Assembly: GCF_003258355.1 (NCBI RefSeq)
Contig: NZ_QKPO01000001.1
Location: 310,001-374,000, forward strand
Direction: 5' to 3'
Origin: Confluentibacter sediminis
GTDB lineage: Bacteria > Bacteroidota > Bacteroidia > Flavobacteriales > Flavobacteriaceae
DNA: 64,000 nucleotides
Of the stretch, positions 35,711 through 43,769 are shown one piece after another (within the stretch, counting starts at the first letter, position 1; each line of letters begins with the position of its first letter). The notes under the pieces are model-generated. The model did not search any database. It saw nothing but the letters and a program-made list of their open reading frames with translations, and had not been told where the DNA came from. A program made the position numbers and the translations under genes.

Positions 35711-36262
35711 ATGGAAAAACAAGGCGCTTCTGTCGTAATATCTCATCACATTTTAGATGGTAAACATCAGCAATACGAAGCATGGCTAAACGACATTGCT
35801 CCTATTTGTAAAAGCTATCCCGGACATATCGATTGGCAGATCATTCGTCCCATTCCTAACTTAACATTTATTTATACCGTTATTATAAGATTTGATACTA
35901 TTGAAAATCTCAAAAATTGGATGGATTCTCAAGACCGGAAACGATTCATTGAAAAAGTAAAACCGCTCTTTGCTAAAGACGATCATTATTATATAAATAG
36001 TGGATTGGATTTTTTGTTTGTATCGGAAGCCGAAAAGTCAAAACCACCTGTAAGTTGGAAACAATTTCTGGTAACATGGTCGGCTATTTATCCACTGTCT
36101 TTACTCATGTCGTCTTTGGTGTCTCCTTTGTTTAGAATGTTACATATGCCGCAAAACCGATTTATTGAGGCTTTTTTTATTTCAGGGCTTATTGTTTTAT
36201 TGATGGTTTATGTGGTGATGCCACAGTATACTAAACTGATTAAGAAATGGTTGTATAATTAA
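35711..36262 (+). CDS. Antibiotic-biosynthesis-monooxygenase-fold protein with C-terminal membrane helices
   Basis: A 183-residue protein. Residues about 5-100 fit the dimeric alpha-beta ABM fold (VVISHHILDGKHQQYEAWL, then PGHIDWQIIRP and FIYTVIIRFDTIENLKNWM). Residues about 120-180 contain two membrane helices (TWSAIYPLSLLMSSLVSPL and FFISGLIVLLMVYVVMP). The arrangement is known in proteins annotated only as ABM-domain membrane proteins. Its activity is unknown. Its own promoter is not visible because the hairpin lies directly upstream. Confidence 0.75.
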   Translation: MEKQGASVVISHHILDGKHQQYEAWLNDIAPICKSYPGHIDWQIIRPIPNLTFIYTVIIRFDTIENLKNWMDSQDRKRFIEKVKPLFAKDDHYYINSGLDFLFVSEAEKSKPPVSWKQFLVTWSAIYPLSLLMSSLVSPLFRMLHMPQNRFIEAFFISGLIVLLMVYVVMPQYTKLIKKWLYN

Positions 36263-36658
36263 ATTAGCAAAAGAAATAAAAGACCTATTCCAATATTTGG
36301 AACTGTAAATGAAAAAAACTATCGGCAAACATTAGTCAAATATAATGGTGCTTGGAGACTTTATATAAATACAAGTATGTTAAAAAAGTCACCTAAAAGA
36401 ATATGAGGAATAATTGAAGTAACAATAAATTTTGATTCTAAAAGTAGGGAAATAAAACCACCAGATAATTTTGTAATGGCATTAAACGAAAATCACGAAG
36501 CTAAAGTGATTTTCGACAATTTATCGGCTTCAATGAGATTGGAAATCATAAGATATTTGGCAAATATTAAAACGGAAAAAACACTTGAAATAAATATAAA
36601 ACGGGCAATCAAATTTTTATTAGGTAAAGAACGATTTATAGGTAGGGATACACTTTAA
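36263..36658 (+). pseudogene. Broken YdeI/OmdA-like gene (no start, internal TGA)
   Basis: Reading the frame from 36263 to TAA at 36658 gives a coherent protein: PIFGTVNEKNYRQTLVKYNG, WRLYINTSMLKKSPKRI, then a TGA at 36404-36406, then GIIEVTINFDSKSREIKPP and NHEAKVIFDNLSASMRLEII, ending FLLGKERFIGRDTL. The first part resembles the DUF1905 domain and the rest a YdeI/OmdA-type domain, so one reading frame is split by a single stop. No ATG precedes the TGA except a late one at 36377, and the frame begins directly after the previous stop codon. A 60-residue piece from ATG 36476 could still be made. A sequencing error is the alternative. Confidence 0.7.
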
Positions 36659-36671
36659 AAAAATTAAAACT

Positions 36672-37016
36672 ATGGCTTACAACATCCAACTTGCAGACAG
36701 AGTCAGAGAATATTTAACAGAATCTACAAACAAAAACATAGAAGAAAAAAACATGTTTGGTGGACTCGCATTTATGATAAACGACAAAATGTGTATCAAT
36801 GTGAGTGGAGACAATTTAATGTGTCGTTTTAATCCTAAAACCATTGAGGAAGTGGCATCAAAAATGGGTTATCAGCCCATGGTAATGAAGGGTAGGGAAT
36901 ATAAAGGTTATTGCTATGTAAGTCCTGAAGGATTTAAAACGAAACAAGATTTTGAGTATTGGATTAATTTGTGTTTAGATTTTAACAACGAAGCCAAATC
37001 TTCCAAAAAGAAATAA
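36672..37016 (+). CDS. TfoX/Sxy N-terminal-domain family protein
   Basis: A 114-residue protein with the TfoX_N pattern: a leading helix (LADRVREYL), KNMFGGLAFMINDKMCINVS, FNPKTIEEVASKMG and YKGYCYVSPEGF. It lacks the C-terminal domain of the competence regulator Sxy. Such small single-domain homologues are common and their role is unknown. It lies 13 bases after the broken YdeI-like gene; the two families are frequent neighbours in operons of unknown function. Confidence 0.82.
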   Translation: MAYNIQLADRVREYLTESTNKNIEEKNMFGGLAFMINDKMCINVSGDNLMCRFNPKTIEEVASKMGYQPMVMKGREYKGYCYVSPEGFKTKQDFEYWINLCLDFNNEAKSSKKK

Positions 37017-37020
37017 TTAC

Positions 37021-37800
37021 TTAAAACAAATCATTCAAAATTTTAGCCAATCGGATGCCAGCGATTTGAAGTTGCGATCTTAATATGCCAAAATACTTAT
37101 AAGAGTATTCATATCGTAAATTTTCACCTGGCTTAGCAGAATTGTAAACCACTTGACTCAGTTTATGTGTGTCATTTGCCCAATCGATAACAGTTCCTTT
37201 TTGAATGTTTTTTACCTCCTCTTTAGATAAATAGTCAGCATTTTTTGCTAATTCAGAATAGCTCATGCCATAATCTTCAATCATTTTACTATCCCAAACA
37301 CTATGTAAATTGGTGTCTTTATTAAACCACTGCAATTTAAAGTCATTCCCTCCTTTATCTTCAGCAAGACCCACATGCATGGGTTGGTGTAAGTCTCCAA
37401 TAAAGTGAACGAGTAATTTTAAATAAAAGGCTTTATCAACATCTGATGTATTTTTATCTTTAATAATACCAATACAAAATTCAATGCCACTGACTAAATC
37501 ACCTTTTGGGTCTCTTTTTGAGACATCATACGTAGCATCTAAAGGCATATTGATAAAATGCCAGTTATAAAACTTATCGTATCGGTCGTCTGATTTTATT
37601 TCATCGCCAAATGTTGAAACAAAAGCTAAAGATTCGCTATCCAGCAATTTTTTTAGTTTCCTTTTTGTTCTTGAATTTAAATAAGAATCAGCAATTTCTC
37701 CCACCGTTCTATGTCCCGTTGGTCCCCATATAGGGGTAGCATGAGATGGAAAAGTTATGAGAACACTTAAAATAAAAGTTATTAAAAGCTTAGTTTTCAT
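37021..37800 (-). CDS. Secreted S1/P1-family nuclease
   Basis: A 259-residue exported protein (signal MKTKLLITFILSVLITFPSHA). The zinc-cluster ligands of the P1 family can be followed: mature N-terminal Trp and His in IWGPTGHRTVGEIA, Asp in TFGDEIKSD, His in YNWHFINMP, HFIGDLHQPMHVG (His, Asp and His), and the His and Asp of NLHSVWDSKMIE. These enzymes cleave single-stranded DNA and RNA, giving phosphate scavenging or nucleic-acid digestion outside the cytoplasm. Start ATG 37800 begins the signal peptide. Convergent with the TfoX-like gene. Confidence 0.92.
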   Translation of the reverse strand: MKTKLLITFILSVLITFPSHATPIWGPTGHRTVGEIADSYLNSRTKRKLKKLLDSESLAFVSTFGDEIKSDDRYDKFYNWHFINMPLDATYDVSKRDPKGDLVSGIEFCIGIIKDKNTSDVDKAFYLKLLVHFIGDLHQPMHVGLAEDKGGNDFKLQWFNKDTNLHSVWDSKMIEDYGMSYSELAKNADYLSKEEVKNIQKGTVIDWANDTHKLSQVVYNSAKPGENLRYEYSYKYFGILRSQLQIAGIRLAKILNDLF

Positions 37801-37865
37801 ATGGATTTATTTTTATTATTTATAATTAATTACAGCAAACAGTTACTGAAAACGGAGACTGTAAA

Positions 37866-39212
37866 CTACTTCTTCTTATTCCGTTTATTATAATTTTTAT
37901 CGCCTCGGGTTTTAGGCTTTTTGTACTTCGCGGCAATTTTAAATTTATACGAACCACCTAAATTTTCCTTTTTATTCTTTTCAGATTTTTCATGAAATGC
38001 AGGCCCGACATCTTCAGGTTTTCTATCGGGATTGTTGCGCTCTTTTATTTGCGGACGTTCCTCTTCAATCAATTGGTCTGATACCTCGACATCTTCAGGA
38101 AACTCCAATACAGGAATCTGCATATTCATCAAACGCTCTATGTTTGCAATGGCTTCCTCGTCACTTTCTGTGGTAAAAACAAGCGCTTCTCCTTCACGTT
38201 CGGCACGTCCCGTTCTACCAATACGGTGCATATAGTTTTCAGGATAGTGTGGCGTATCAAAATTAATAACATGCGATACGTTGTCAATATCCAAACCACG
38301 CGCCATAATATCGGTAGCTACTAAAATACGGTTTTCGCCCGTTCTAAACTGCTCGATACTTCGTAAACGGTAATTTTGTGTTTTGTTGGAATGGATCACG
38401 CAGAGTTCGTCATGAAACTGCTCATCCAACTTTTCAAATAAGCGGTCAGCCATTTTTTTATTCGCCACAAAAATCAAGGTTTTATTAAAACGTTCTTTGT
38501 CTTGTAGCAAATCAAATAACAGATTCACTTTGGTGTAAAAATTGGGGACACTATAACGATATTGCGCAATATTCTCCAACGGCGTACCAGAAACCGCAAT
38601 AGAAACTTGCTCGGGGCCTTTAAAAAAGTCGTTAATTAAATCATCGACATCTTCAGTCATGGTTGCCGAAAACATGATGTTTTGTCGGCGTTCTGGCAGA
38701 ATATCGAAAATATTAATAAGCTGATGTCTAAATCCTAAATCCAGCATCACATCGACTTCATCTATCACTAATTTCTGAATGGACTTGACTTGCAACACAC
38801 GGCTCAACGCCAAATCATAAAACCGACCGGGCGTAGCCACCAAAATATCCAAACCTTGGGCAATCGCTTGCTTTTGGGTATTGATATTGGTACCACCATA
38901 CACACCCAAAACACGGGTATTTATGTATTTAGAGAGTTTTTCAATTTCTTCAACCACTTGTACCACCAACTCACGAGTTGGTACCAACACCAACACACGC
39001 GGATTTTCTTGCGTAGAAAAGGGTAGGTTTTTAAGAATAGGCAGCATGTAGGCAAAGGTTTTTCCGGTACCTGTTTGCGCAATACCAACCACATCTTTAC
39101 CAGAACTCACCACATTAAAGGCTTGTTCTTGTATGGGTGTGGGCGTTGTAAAACCTAAATCGTCTAAGGCGTTATAAAGCGGTGTATTTAAATTTAAATC
39201 TTGAAAAGTCAC
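37866..39212 (-). CDS. DEAD-box RNA helicase, RhlE-like
   Basis: A 448-residue helicase from GTG 39212. It has Q motif (TPTPIQEQAF), motif I AQTGTGKT, motif Ia PTRELVVQV, motif II IDEVD (a DEVD variant), motif III SATM and motif VI HRIGRTGRAEREG. The last about 75 residues are basic and disordered (YKKPKTRGDKNYNKRNKKK), as in RNA-binding tails. It probably remodels RNA during ribosome assembly or decay. A longer frame starts at TTG 39231-39233, but that TTG is part of a perfect -7 box, so the GTG at 39210-39212 is preferred. Confidence 0.9.
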   Translation of the reverse strand: MTFQDLNLNTPLYNALDDLGFTTPTPIQEQAFNVVSSGKDVVGIAQTGTGKTFAYMLPILKNLPFSTQENPRVLVLVPTRELVVQVVEEIEKLSKYINTRVLGVYGGTNINTQKQAIAQGLDILVATPGRFYDLALSRVLQVKSIQKLVIDEVDVMLDLGFRHQLINIFDILPERRQNIMFSATMTEDVDDLINDFFKGPEQVSIAVSGTPLENIAQYRYSVPNFYTKVNLLFDLLQDKERFNKTLIFVANKKMADRLFEKLDEQFHDELCVIHSNKTQNYRLRSIEQFRTGENRILVATDIMARGLDIDNVSHVINFDTPHYPENYMHRIGRTGRAEREGEALVFTTESDEEAIANIERLMNMQIPVLEFPEDVEVSDQLIEEERPQIKERNNPDRKPEDVGPAFHEKSEKNKKENLGGSYKFKIAAKYKKPKTRGDKNYNKRNKKK

Positions 39213-39230
39213 TATTCTTTGTTTAGCTGG

Positions 39231-39238
39231 CAAAGTTA
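39231..39238 (-). promoter_or_regulatory. -7 promoter element of the helicase gene
   Basis: On the minus strand this reads TAACTTTG, an exact TAnnTTTG match. It lies 18 bases before GTG 39212 and contains the alternative TTG start, which argues against that longer form. Confidence 0.55.
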
Positions 39239-39439
39239 CGTTTATTATTTTTTAGTTGATAAACCGTGTTTAAAATAGTTTGTTTATAAGTTTTAGGTGA
39301 ATTCTTACTAAGATTATTGATTATTATTTTTTGAAAAACTAACTTCGCTTATCGCATAAAGCTCATTAAAACTGAACTTTATCTAAGTCATTGGCAGAAA
39401 TGTTTCCGCAGAATCAAGAATCTAGAGTAATTTTAAATT

Positions 39440-40768
39440 ATGAATATTCCAAATAAAAGGCAAGACTATTTAGATAAGGAAATTTATGAAATTATTTCTT
39501 TAGTTGAAATTACTGATTTTTCACCAATCAAGAAATTAGATTATGTGCCTTTTGACGTAGATGATGATATTATTGATTTGTCTGATAAAGTGATTGTTCC
39601 ATTTATAACAACTGAAAAACTTGGCTCGGAGATTGTTTCAATTAAGCATTGTGATGAAAAGTATTGTCGTGAATTAAAAAATGATGTTTATAAACGTTAC
39701 GAAAAATTCATTGACACAGTTTATAAAACTTCCGAAATTCATTCATTAGTAAGTAGAAAATTTCTCTATGATTTGGTATTTAGATATCTCATTAAATCAC
39801 ATAGCGAAAATAGAACAGAAGGAAACTTTTCTGATTTTCTTGTAGACAATATTGAAAAAGAAATTAAAGAATATAAAATTTATTTTTCTGTAGAAAATTT
39901 AGAAATTTTCAAACCACTTAAAATTGGCAAAGTTGAAATATCAAAACTTGAAAGTAATTTTTTTGTTGAAGACAATGTTCGTCAAAATGCAGAATCTATA
40001 AGTCAGTTTAATAAGAAATATAGGAAGAAAGTTTTTGCTTCTTGTGTAATGAGAGCAGAAAAAGATAGAGCTATTGAATTAGCTTTAAAAGAATGTAGTT
40101 TATCGATTGATATAATTAAGATTTGTAGTGATACAATTGATGATCCGAAGACTAAAATTAGTTTTGATATAGATTCTAGATTATTAGAATCATTTAGTGC
40201 TGAAACTTTAGTAAGTAATATCAATAAGCAAAACGATATTAGTATTATATCAAAGAGAATTCCTAACTATCATCAATTAACAGAGGATTATAGAAAACGC
40301 TTATCAATGAGAAATCTTGATTTCTTTAATAGTTTTATTTATCGATTAAGCGACGAAAATACAGAGTTACAAAACCTTATAATTAATGCAATTCGACGAT
40401 TAGCAAAAGCTCTGACTACTACAAATCTGAACCAAAGAATTGTAGAACTTTTTACTGTGATGGAATCTTTATTAGTTCCAAATTCTCAAGCAAACATTTT
40501 AGAAAGTCTAACTCGTTATTGCTCAAAAATTGTCCATTCAAAAAGAGAAGAAAGATTAAATTTAATTAATCTAATAAAAAAAATGTACGAAATTAGAAGT
40601 TCATATGTACATCACGCTCTAGAAAAGGATTTTGAAATAGACGATTTGAGAAATTTACAAGTCACAATACAAACTTTAATTGGCAAATTAATTGAGAAAA
40701 GTTATAAACACAGACAAAAATCTGAAATATTAAAAGAAATAGACGACGCAATTCTAGACGCATATTAA
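39440..40768 (+). CDS. Apea-like HEPN domain protein
   Basis: A 442-residue protein, A+T-rich relative to its neighbours. The C-terminal about 130 residues look like an Apea-like HEPN domain: RRLAKALTTTNLNQRIVELF, then FTVMESLLVPNSQANI and the R-x4-H motif in EIRSSYVHHA, which in many HEPN proteins is the ribonuclease active site. The N-terminal 300 residues are mixed alpha-beta with no motif I recognise. HEPN proteins often act in toxin-antitoxin or phage-defence systems, but no nucleotidyltransferase or other partner adjoins it. Flanking genes are housekeeping, so this is probably a single-gene insertion. Confidence 0.7.
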   Translation: MNIPNKRQDYLDKEIYEIISLVEITDFSPIKKLDYVPFDVDDDIIDLSDKVIVPFITTEKLGSEIVSIKHCDEKYCRELKNDVYKRYEKFIDTVYKTSEIHSLVSRKFLYDLVFRYLIKSHSENRTEGNFSDFLVDNIEKEIKEYKIYFSVENLEIFKPLKIGKVEISKLESNFFVEDNVRQNAESISQFNKKYRKKVFASCVMRAEKDRAIELALKECSLSIDIIKICSDTIDDPKTKISFDIDSRLLESFSAETLVSNINKQNDISIISKRIPNYHQLTEDYRKRLSMRNLDFFNSFIYRLSDENTELQNLIINAIRRLAKALTTTNLNQRIVELFTVMESLLVPNSQANILESLTRYCSKIVHSKREERLNLINLIKKMYEIRSSYVHHALEKDFEIDDLRNLQVTIQTLIGKLIEKSYKHRQKSEILKEIDDAILDAY

Positions 40769-40919
40769 CACTTCATTCAACAGACGTTTGTGGCTATTGC
40801 GGAATTTAGTGGAATTATCATTTTTAATAGTATTATCGTTTAGCCGAAAATATTCGTCTTCGAATTCATCAGCAGCCACAAGCGCAGGAAAGATAAGCAT
40901 AACCTAAAAGTATTAACAT

Positions 40920-41813
40920 TTAACTTAAAAGCTTCACATCAACTTCAACCCAATACCCAACCTCAAAAGTATCTCCAGCCCCCAAACTCAAAATCCCTTC
41001 CTTAGTGATAAACTCTTGGTCAGTAGCTTCACTATCAGCAATACCCAACCAAGGTTCAATACACACATAATTACCAGTGGGTTTGGCCCAAATACCTAAA
41101 TACTCAAAATCTGGGTAGCTCACTGTCAATATAGTACCATGTTTGTTGCTTTTTAAACTCACTTGTTTCGATTTTAAATCTTTAAAAATAAGCGCATCGT
41201 CGTTAAACAACTCGTGGGTTAATGGCAGTATGTTGGTATTATTGAAAATGGGTTTTGTGTTGCTGGAAATCAATCCATTATACGTATTAATCAAGTGCGT
41301 TTTAGAGTTTTCGGGGTGTTCGAATTCTAAAAAATAGTCATCATAATTCTCATCTTCAAAAACGGGGCATTTAAAAGCAGGGTGTCCGCCCACAGAAAAA
41401 TATAGGGGTTTATCATCTAGATTTTTAACGGTATGGATGATATCCAATTTGTTATCAGTAAGCTTGTAAGTCATGTAAAACTCAAACTTAAACGGATATG
41501 TTTTTAGTGTGGCGTCGCTATACCTTAATTTAAGCGTGAGGCTGGTTTCGGTGTGTTCGTGGACTTCAAAATCGGTATTGCCCCTTATAAAACCATGCTT
41601 TGGCAAGTTATAGGCTTTGCCTTCAAAAATATAGGTATCCTCTTTTAATGCACCAATAATCGGGAACAGATTCGGCGCATGATTGCCCCAAACCGAACTG
41701 TCGGCATCCCACATAAACTGCGTGTGGTTTTTCACGGATTGGATGCTGCAAAGCTCAGCACCTGTTTTTTTAATGGCTATGTTGAGTTGGGAGTTTTTTA
41801 TGGTGTATTGCAT
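40920..41813 (-). CDS. Aldose 1-epimerase (mutarotase) family protein
   Basis: A 297-residue protein with a galactose-mutarotase beta-sandwich: GAELCSIQSVKNHTQFMWDA near the start, LFPIIGALKEDTYIF, KHGFIRGN (one catalytic-type His), SVGGHPAFKCP (the second His) and CIEPWLGIADSE near the end. It interconverts sugar anomers or, in the YeaD-like group, hexose-6-phosphates. No signal peptide, so it is cytoplasmic. A repeat-rich region lies upstream of its start. Confidence 0.88.
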   Translation of the reverse strand: MQYTIKNSQLNIAIKKTGAELCSIQSVKNHTQFMWDADSSVWGNHAPNLFPIIGALKEDTYIFEGKAYNLPKHGFIRGNTDFEVHEHTETSLTLKLRYSDATLKTYPFKFEFYMTYKLTDNKLDIIHTVKNLDDKPLYFSVGGHPAFKCPVFEDENYDDYFLEFEHPENSKTHLINTYNGLISSNTKPIFNNTNILPLTHELFNDDALIFKDLKSKQVSLKSNKHGTILTVSYPDFEYLGIWAKPTGNYVCIEPWLGIADSEATDQEFITKEGILSLGAGDTFEVGYWVEVDVKLLS

Positions 41814-42146
41814 GGTAATTGGAGTTTTATTTTAAATACTGCTGTCAGTTCGAGTGATTCGCCCTAAGCGAATTGTATCGAGAACCTTAGTTTAACGAGC
41901 TTCTCGATACAAATTTGCTACGTTGCTCTTCGCAAATTCACTCAAAGTGACATTTAGGTTGTTTGTCATTCCTGCGCAGGCAGGAATCCACTTATTTATT
42001 GCCTTATATGTTCTTTTTGGATTCCTGCCTGCGTAGGAATGCATTTTATTTTTAGTCAGCCCGTGCTATTGTCCCCATCACGATCATATAATGAACGCCT
42101 AAAATTAATACAGAGCGGTTACATGAACTAAATTTCTTGATAAATA
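41814..42146. repeat. Gene-free region with REP-like inverted repeats
   Basis: The 333-base gap contains two repeat units. At 41844-41951 a segment with TGTATCGAGAA is followed by its imperfect inverse (TTCTCGATACA from 41901), flanked by TTCGAGTGA and TCACTCAAAGTGA. At 41967-41990 and 42018-42041 are two 24-base arms that are reverse complements with one mismatch and contain CCTGCGCAGG. A degraded relative lies at 22341. These are typical intergenic mobile palindromes; no gene was seen here. Confidence 0.7.
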
Positions 42147-42854
42147 TTACAGCACCTTCGCAAAAAGATAGGTTGAACATCCCCGCAAAGTGGTAGCCAC
42201 AGGCGCCTGCCTAAACTCAAAAGTGATGGTGCCGAGTACTACGAGCCAGCCAGTTTCAGAAGGCGTGTTAAAACCCCACAGTGCCTCAGGCACCGTCTTA
42301 AGGGGCTGTAGTGATAGCTCATGGCTGCTTATGGGCGTCAAATCGATGTCGGGTTTATTGGGATCCACCATAAAGGCATGCAGTTGTAGGTTAGCGCTGC
42401 GCACCGCTTTGGGCGGTTTTATGTTCTGTCCCAAGGTGAGAGCAGGGATGCGGCATTCCACCGTATTGTTGCTTCCTTGAGTGAATTCTACATAAAAATG
42501 GCAGGTCTTAGCCCAAGGCACTTGGCTGTTGAACTCAAACCCCTCCAGTGCCTGTGGCATGTTCACGGTTAGGGAAGCCGTAGTGGCGTTAGCATTTAGT
42601 GCCTTTGCCATACTAGCGCGGTGCCTTGCCGCATAATAGCTGTCCGTTATCAAAGTATAACCCTGAGCCAATGCAAACCTGAATTTTTTATCCTGTTGGC
42701 TCACCCAGCCAAAGGTACTGGCGGCCGCCTTGGTGCTAGCGTTCTGCTTTATTTTGGCGGGTTTGGTACGTGCATAGGTATAACCGCCCCTGTTTACAAA
42801 TACGATGTTGCCAATAGCACCATTTAGTGTGCCATTTTGTATTGGTTTAGCCAT
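42147..42854 (-). CDS. Unknown protein in unusually G+C-rich DNA
   Basis: A 235-residue protein beginning MAKPIQNGTLNGAIGNIVF and VNRGGYTYARTKPAKIKQN. The opening resembles, loosely, DUF6266-type proteins, which also start with a short Gly-rich segment, Arg and Lys-Pro; the assignment is weak. No signal peptide or membrane segment. By eye the gene is about half G+C while neighbours are near one third, so codon usage is foreign and recent acquisition is likely. The long gap upstream contains an ordered repeat array. Function unknown. Confidence 0.65.
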   Translation of the reverse strand: MAKPIQNGTLNGAIGNIVFVNRGGYTYARTKPAKIKQNASTKAAASTFGWVSQQDKKFRFALAQGYTLITDSYYAARHRASMAKALNANATTASLTVNMPQALEGFEFNSQVPWAKTCHFYVEFTQGSNNTVECRIPALTLGQNIKPPKAVRSANLQLHAFMVDPNKPDIDLTPISSHELSLQPLKTVPEALWGFNTPSETGWLVVLGTITFEFRQAPVATTLRGCSTYLFAKVL

Positions 42855-42970
42855 AATATAAAGTTTTAAATAAGGTTGATACTTATTTTGTCACCGCCAA
42901 GATCTTTCTTTTTTGGGTAGAACGCTTGCACAGGTTCGATAAAAGTACATAATTAATCCATATAAAATAC

Positions 42971-43034
42971 ATAACAAGTCCATATTTAATATGGACTTGT
43001 TATAGACCTGTTATGGACTTGTTATGGACTTGTT
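42971..43034. repeat. Perfect palindrome joined to four 11-bp tandem repeats
   Basis: ATAACAAGTCCATAT (42971-42985) is the exact reverse complement of ATATGGACTTGTTAT (42989-43003), with a 3-base centre. Its right arm contains the first of four contiguous 11-base units ATGGACTTGTT at 42991, 43002, 43013 and 43024; the second has two changes (ATAGACCTGTT). An inverted copy forms the left arm. Exact 11-base phasing puts each unit on nearly the same helix face, as in operator arrays. Confidence 0.85.
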
Positions 43035-43055
43035 CAAAACATGACCCTTACCAGA

Positions 43056-43222
43056 ACAACTATATACAACGCATTTGTATGCCCTTTACATGTTTTGGGT
43101 AACTAATTCAAGTTTAATGAAATAAGGTAATAAAAATGATTTATGTAAGTGTTTTATCTACTTTTGGATACCTTTACATAAGGTGGATATAGACAATTGT
43201 TTATATCTGATTGTTGTACACC
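43056..43222. repeat. Possible attC-like element before cassette 1
   Basis: ACAACTATATAC on the left (from 43056) and GTTTATATCTGATTGTTGTA on the right are partly complementary (ACAAC with GTTGT, and A+T-rich arms). The right end, GTTGTACACC at 43213-43222, is the left boundary of cassette 1. This element is less convincing than the two downstream. Confidence 0.35.
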
Positions 43223-43250
43223 ATTTGAGAAAACCTTAAATAATTAAGAT

Positions 43251-43607
43251 TTGAACTATTTATTATTCGGAATTTTAGTGGTTTTTATTTTATATCCAAT
43301 CATTTCAGCTAAAGGACAACTGAATGATGACAATAAAAACAAACCATATACATCAGTAACCATTCTTATGGGAATGGCAATTTTTATATCCATTATACTC
43401 TCAATTGTAATAGCCTTGAATGCAGATATGCCAGCAAGTATTGGTCACGGTGGATTTATGTATATTATTGGACCTTGTTTTTATGGAATACTTGTTTTAA
43501 TTTTATATTTGATTTCCGTTGGAGTTAGACCAGATTGGAAGTTTATTTTGGGTTTAGTTTGTGTTCTAATTAATGTCTGTATAGGGTTTATTTATTTTAT
43601 TTTGTAA
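43251..43607 (+). CDS. Small four-helix membrane protein (cassette 1)
   Basis: A 118-residue hydrophobic protein with about four membrane helices: FGILVVFILYPIIS, MAIFISIILSIVIAL, IIGPCFYGILVLILYLI and ILGLVCVLINVCIGFIYFIL. A polar loop (LNDDNKNKPYTS) follows the first helix. I recognise no family. The start is TTG 43251; the codon 6 bases upstream is a stop. The gene lies 28 bases after the cassette boundary GTTGTACACC and its end is 10 bases from the matching right boundary, leaving little room for anything else in the unit. Confidence 0.65.
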   Translation: MNYLLFGILVVFILYPIISAKGQLNDDNKNKPYTSVTILMGMAIFISIILSIVIALNADMPASIGHGGFMYIIGPCFYGILVLILYLISVGVRPDWKFILGLVCVLINVCIGFIYFIL

Positions 43608-43617
43608 ATTAAAAAAC

Positions 43618-43756
43618 GGTACACAACACAATATATAAAAAATTGCTAGTTTTAGCTAAACCAATGTTAGTTGCCCGTTTGCTAGCTTCTGATTTTCCTT
43701 CGGAAAATCCTCGCACAAAAACACGCAACTATCCTTATACATCAACGTTGTAAAAC
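43618..43756. repeat. attC-like hairpin element A
   Basis: It begins GGTACACAAC (43618-43627), which is 8 of 10 complementary to the start of cassette 1, and ends GTTGTAAAAC (43747-43756), the start of cassette 2. In the middle is a perfect hairpin GATTTTCC-TTC-GGAAAATC (43691-43709) followed by CTCGCACA. Outside it TAGTTGC (43668-43674) pairs with GCAACTA (43725-43731). The core is shared with element B. Confidence 0.7.
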
Positions 43757-43769
43757 ATTTAAAAACTGA

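Larger units (their letters stand above)
42855..43250. other. Gene-free accessory region with tandem repeat and possible attC-like element
   Basis: The 396-base gap between the G+C-rich gene and the first small cassette-like gene has no open frame that I support. It holds the palindrome and 11-bp tandem repeat at 42971-43034 and, at 43056-43222, a region with attC-like ends. Confidence 0.6.

Noticed and set aside
42991-43034. CRISPR array
   Set aside because: The 11-base units are contiguous with no spacers and no cas genes are near.
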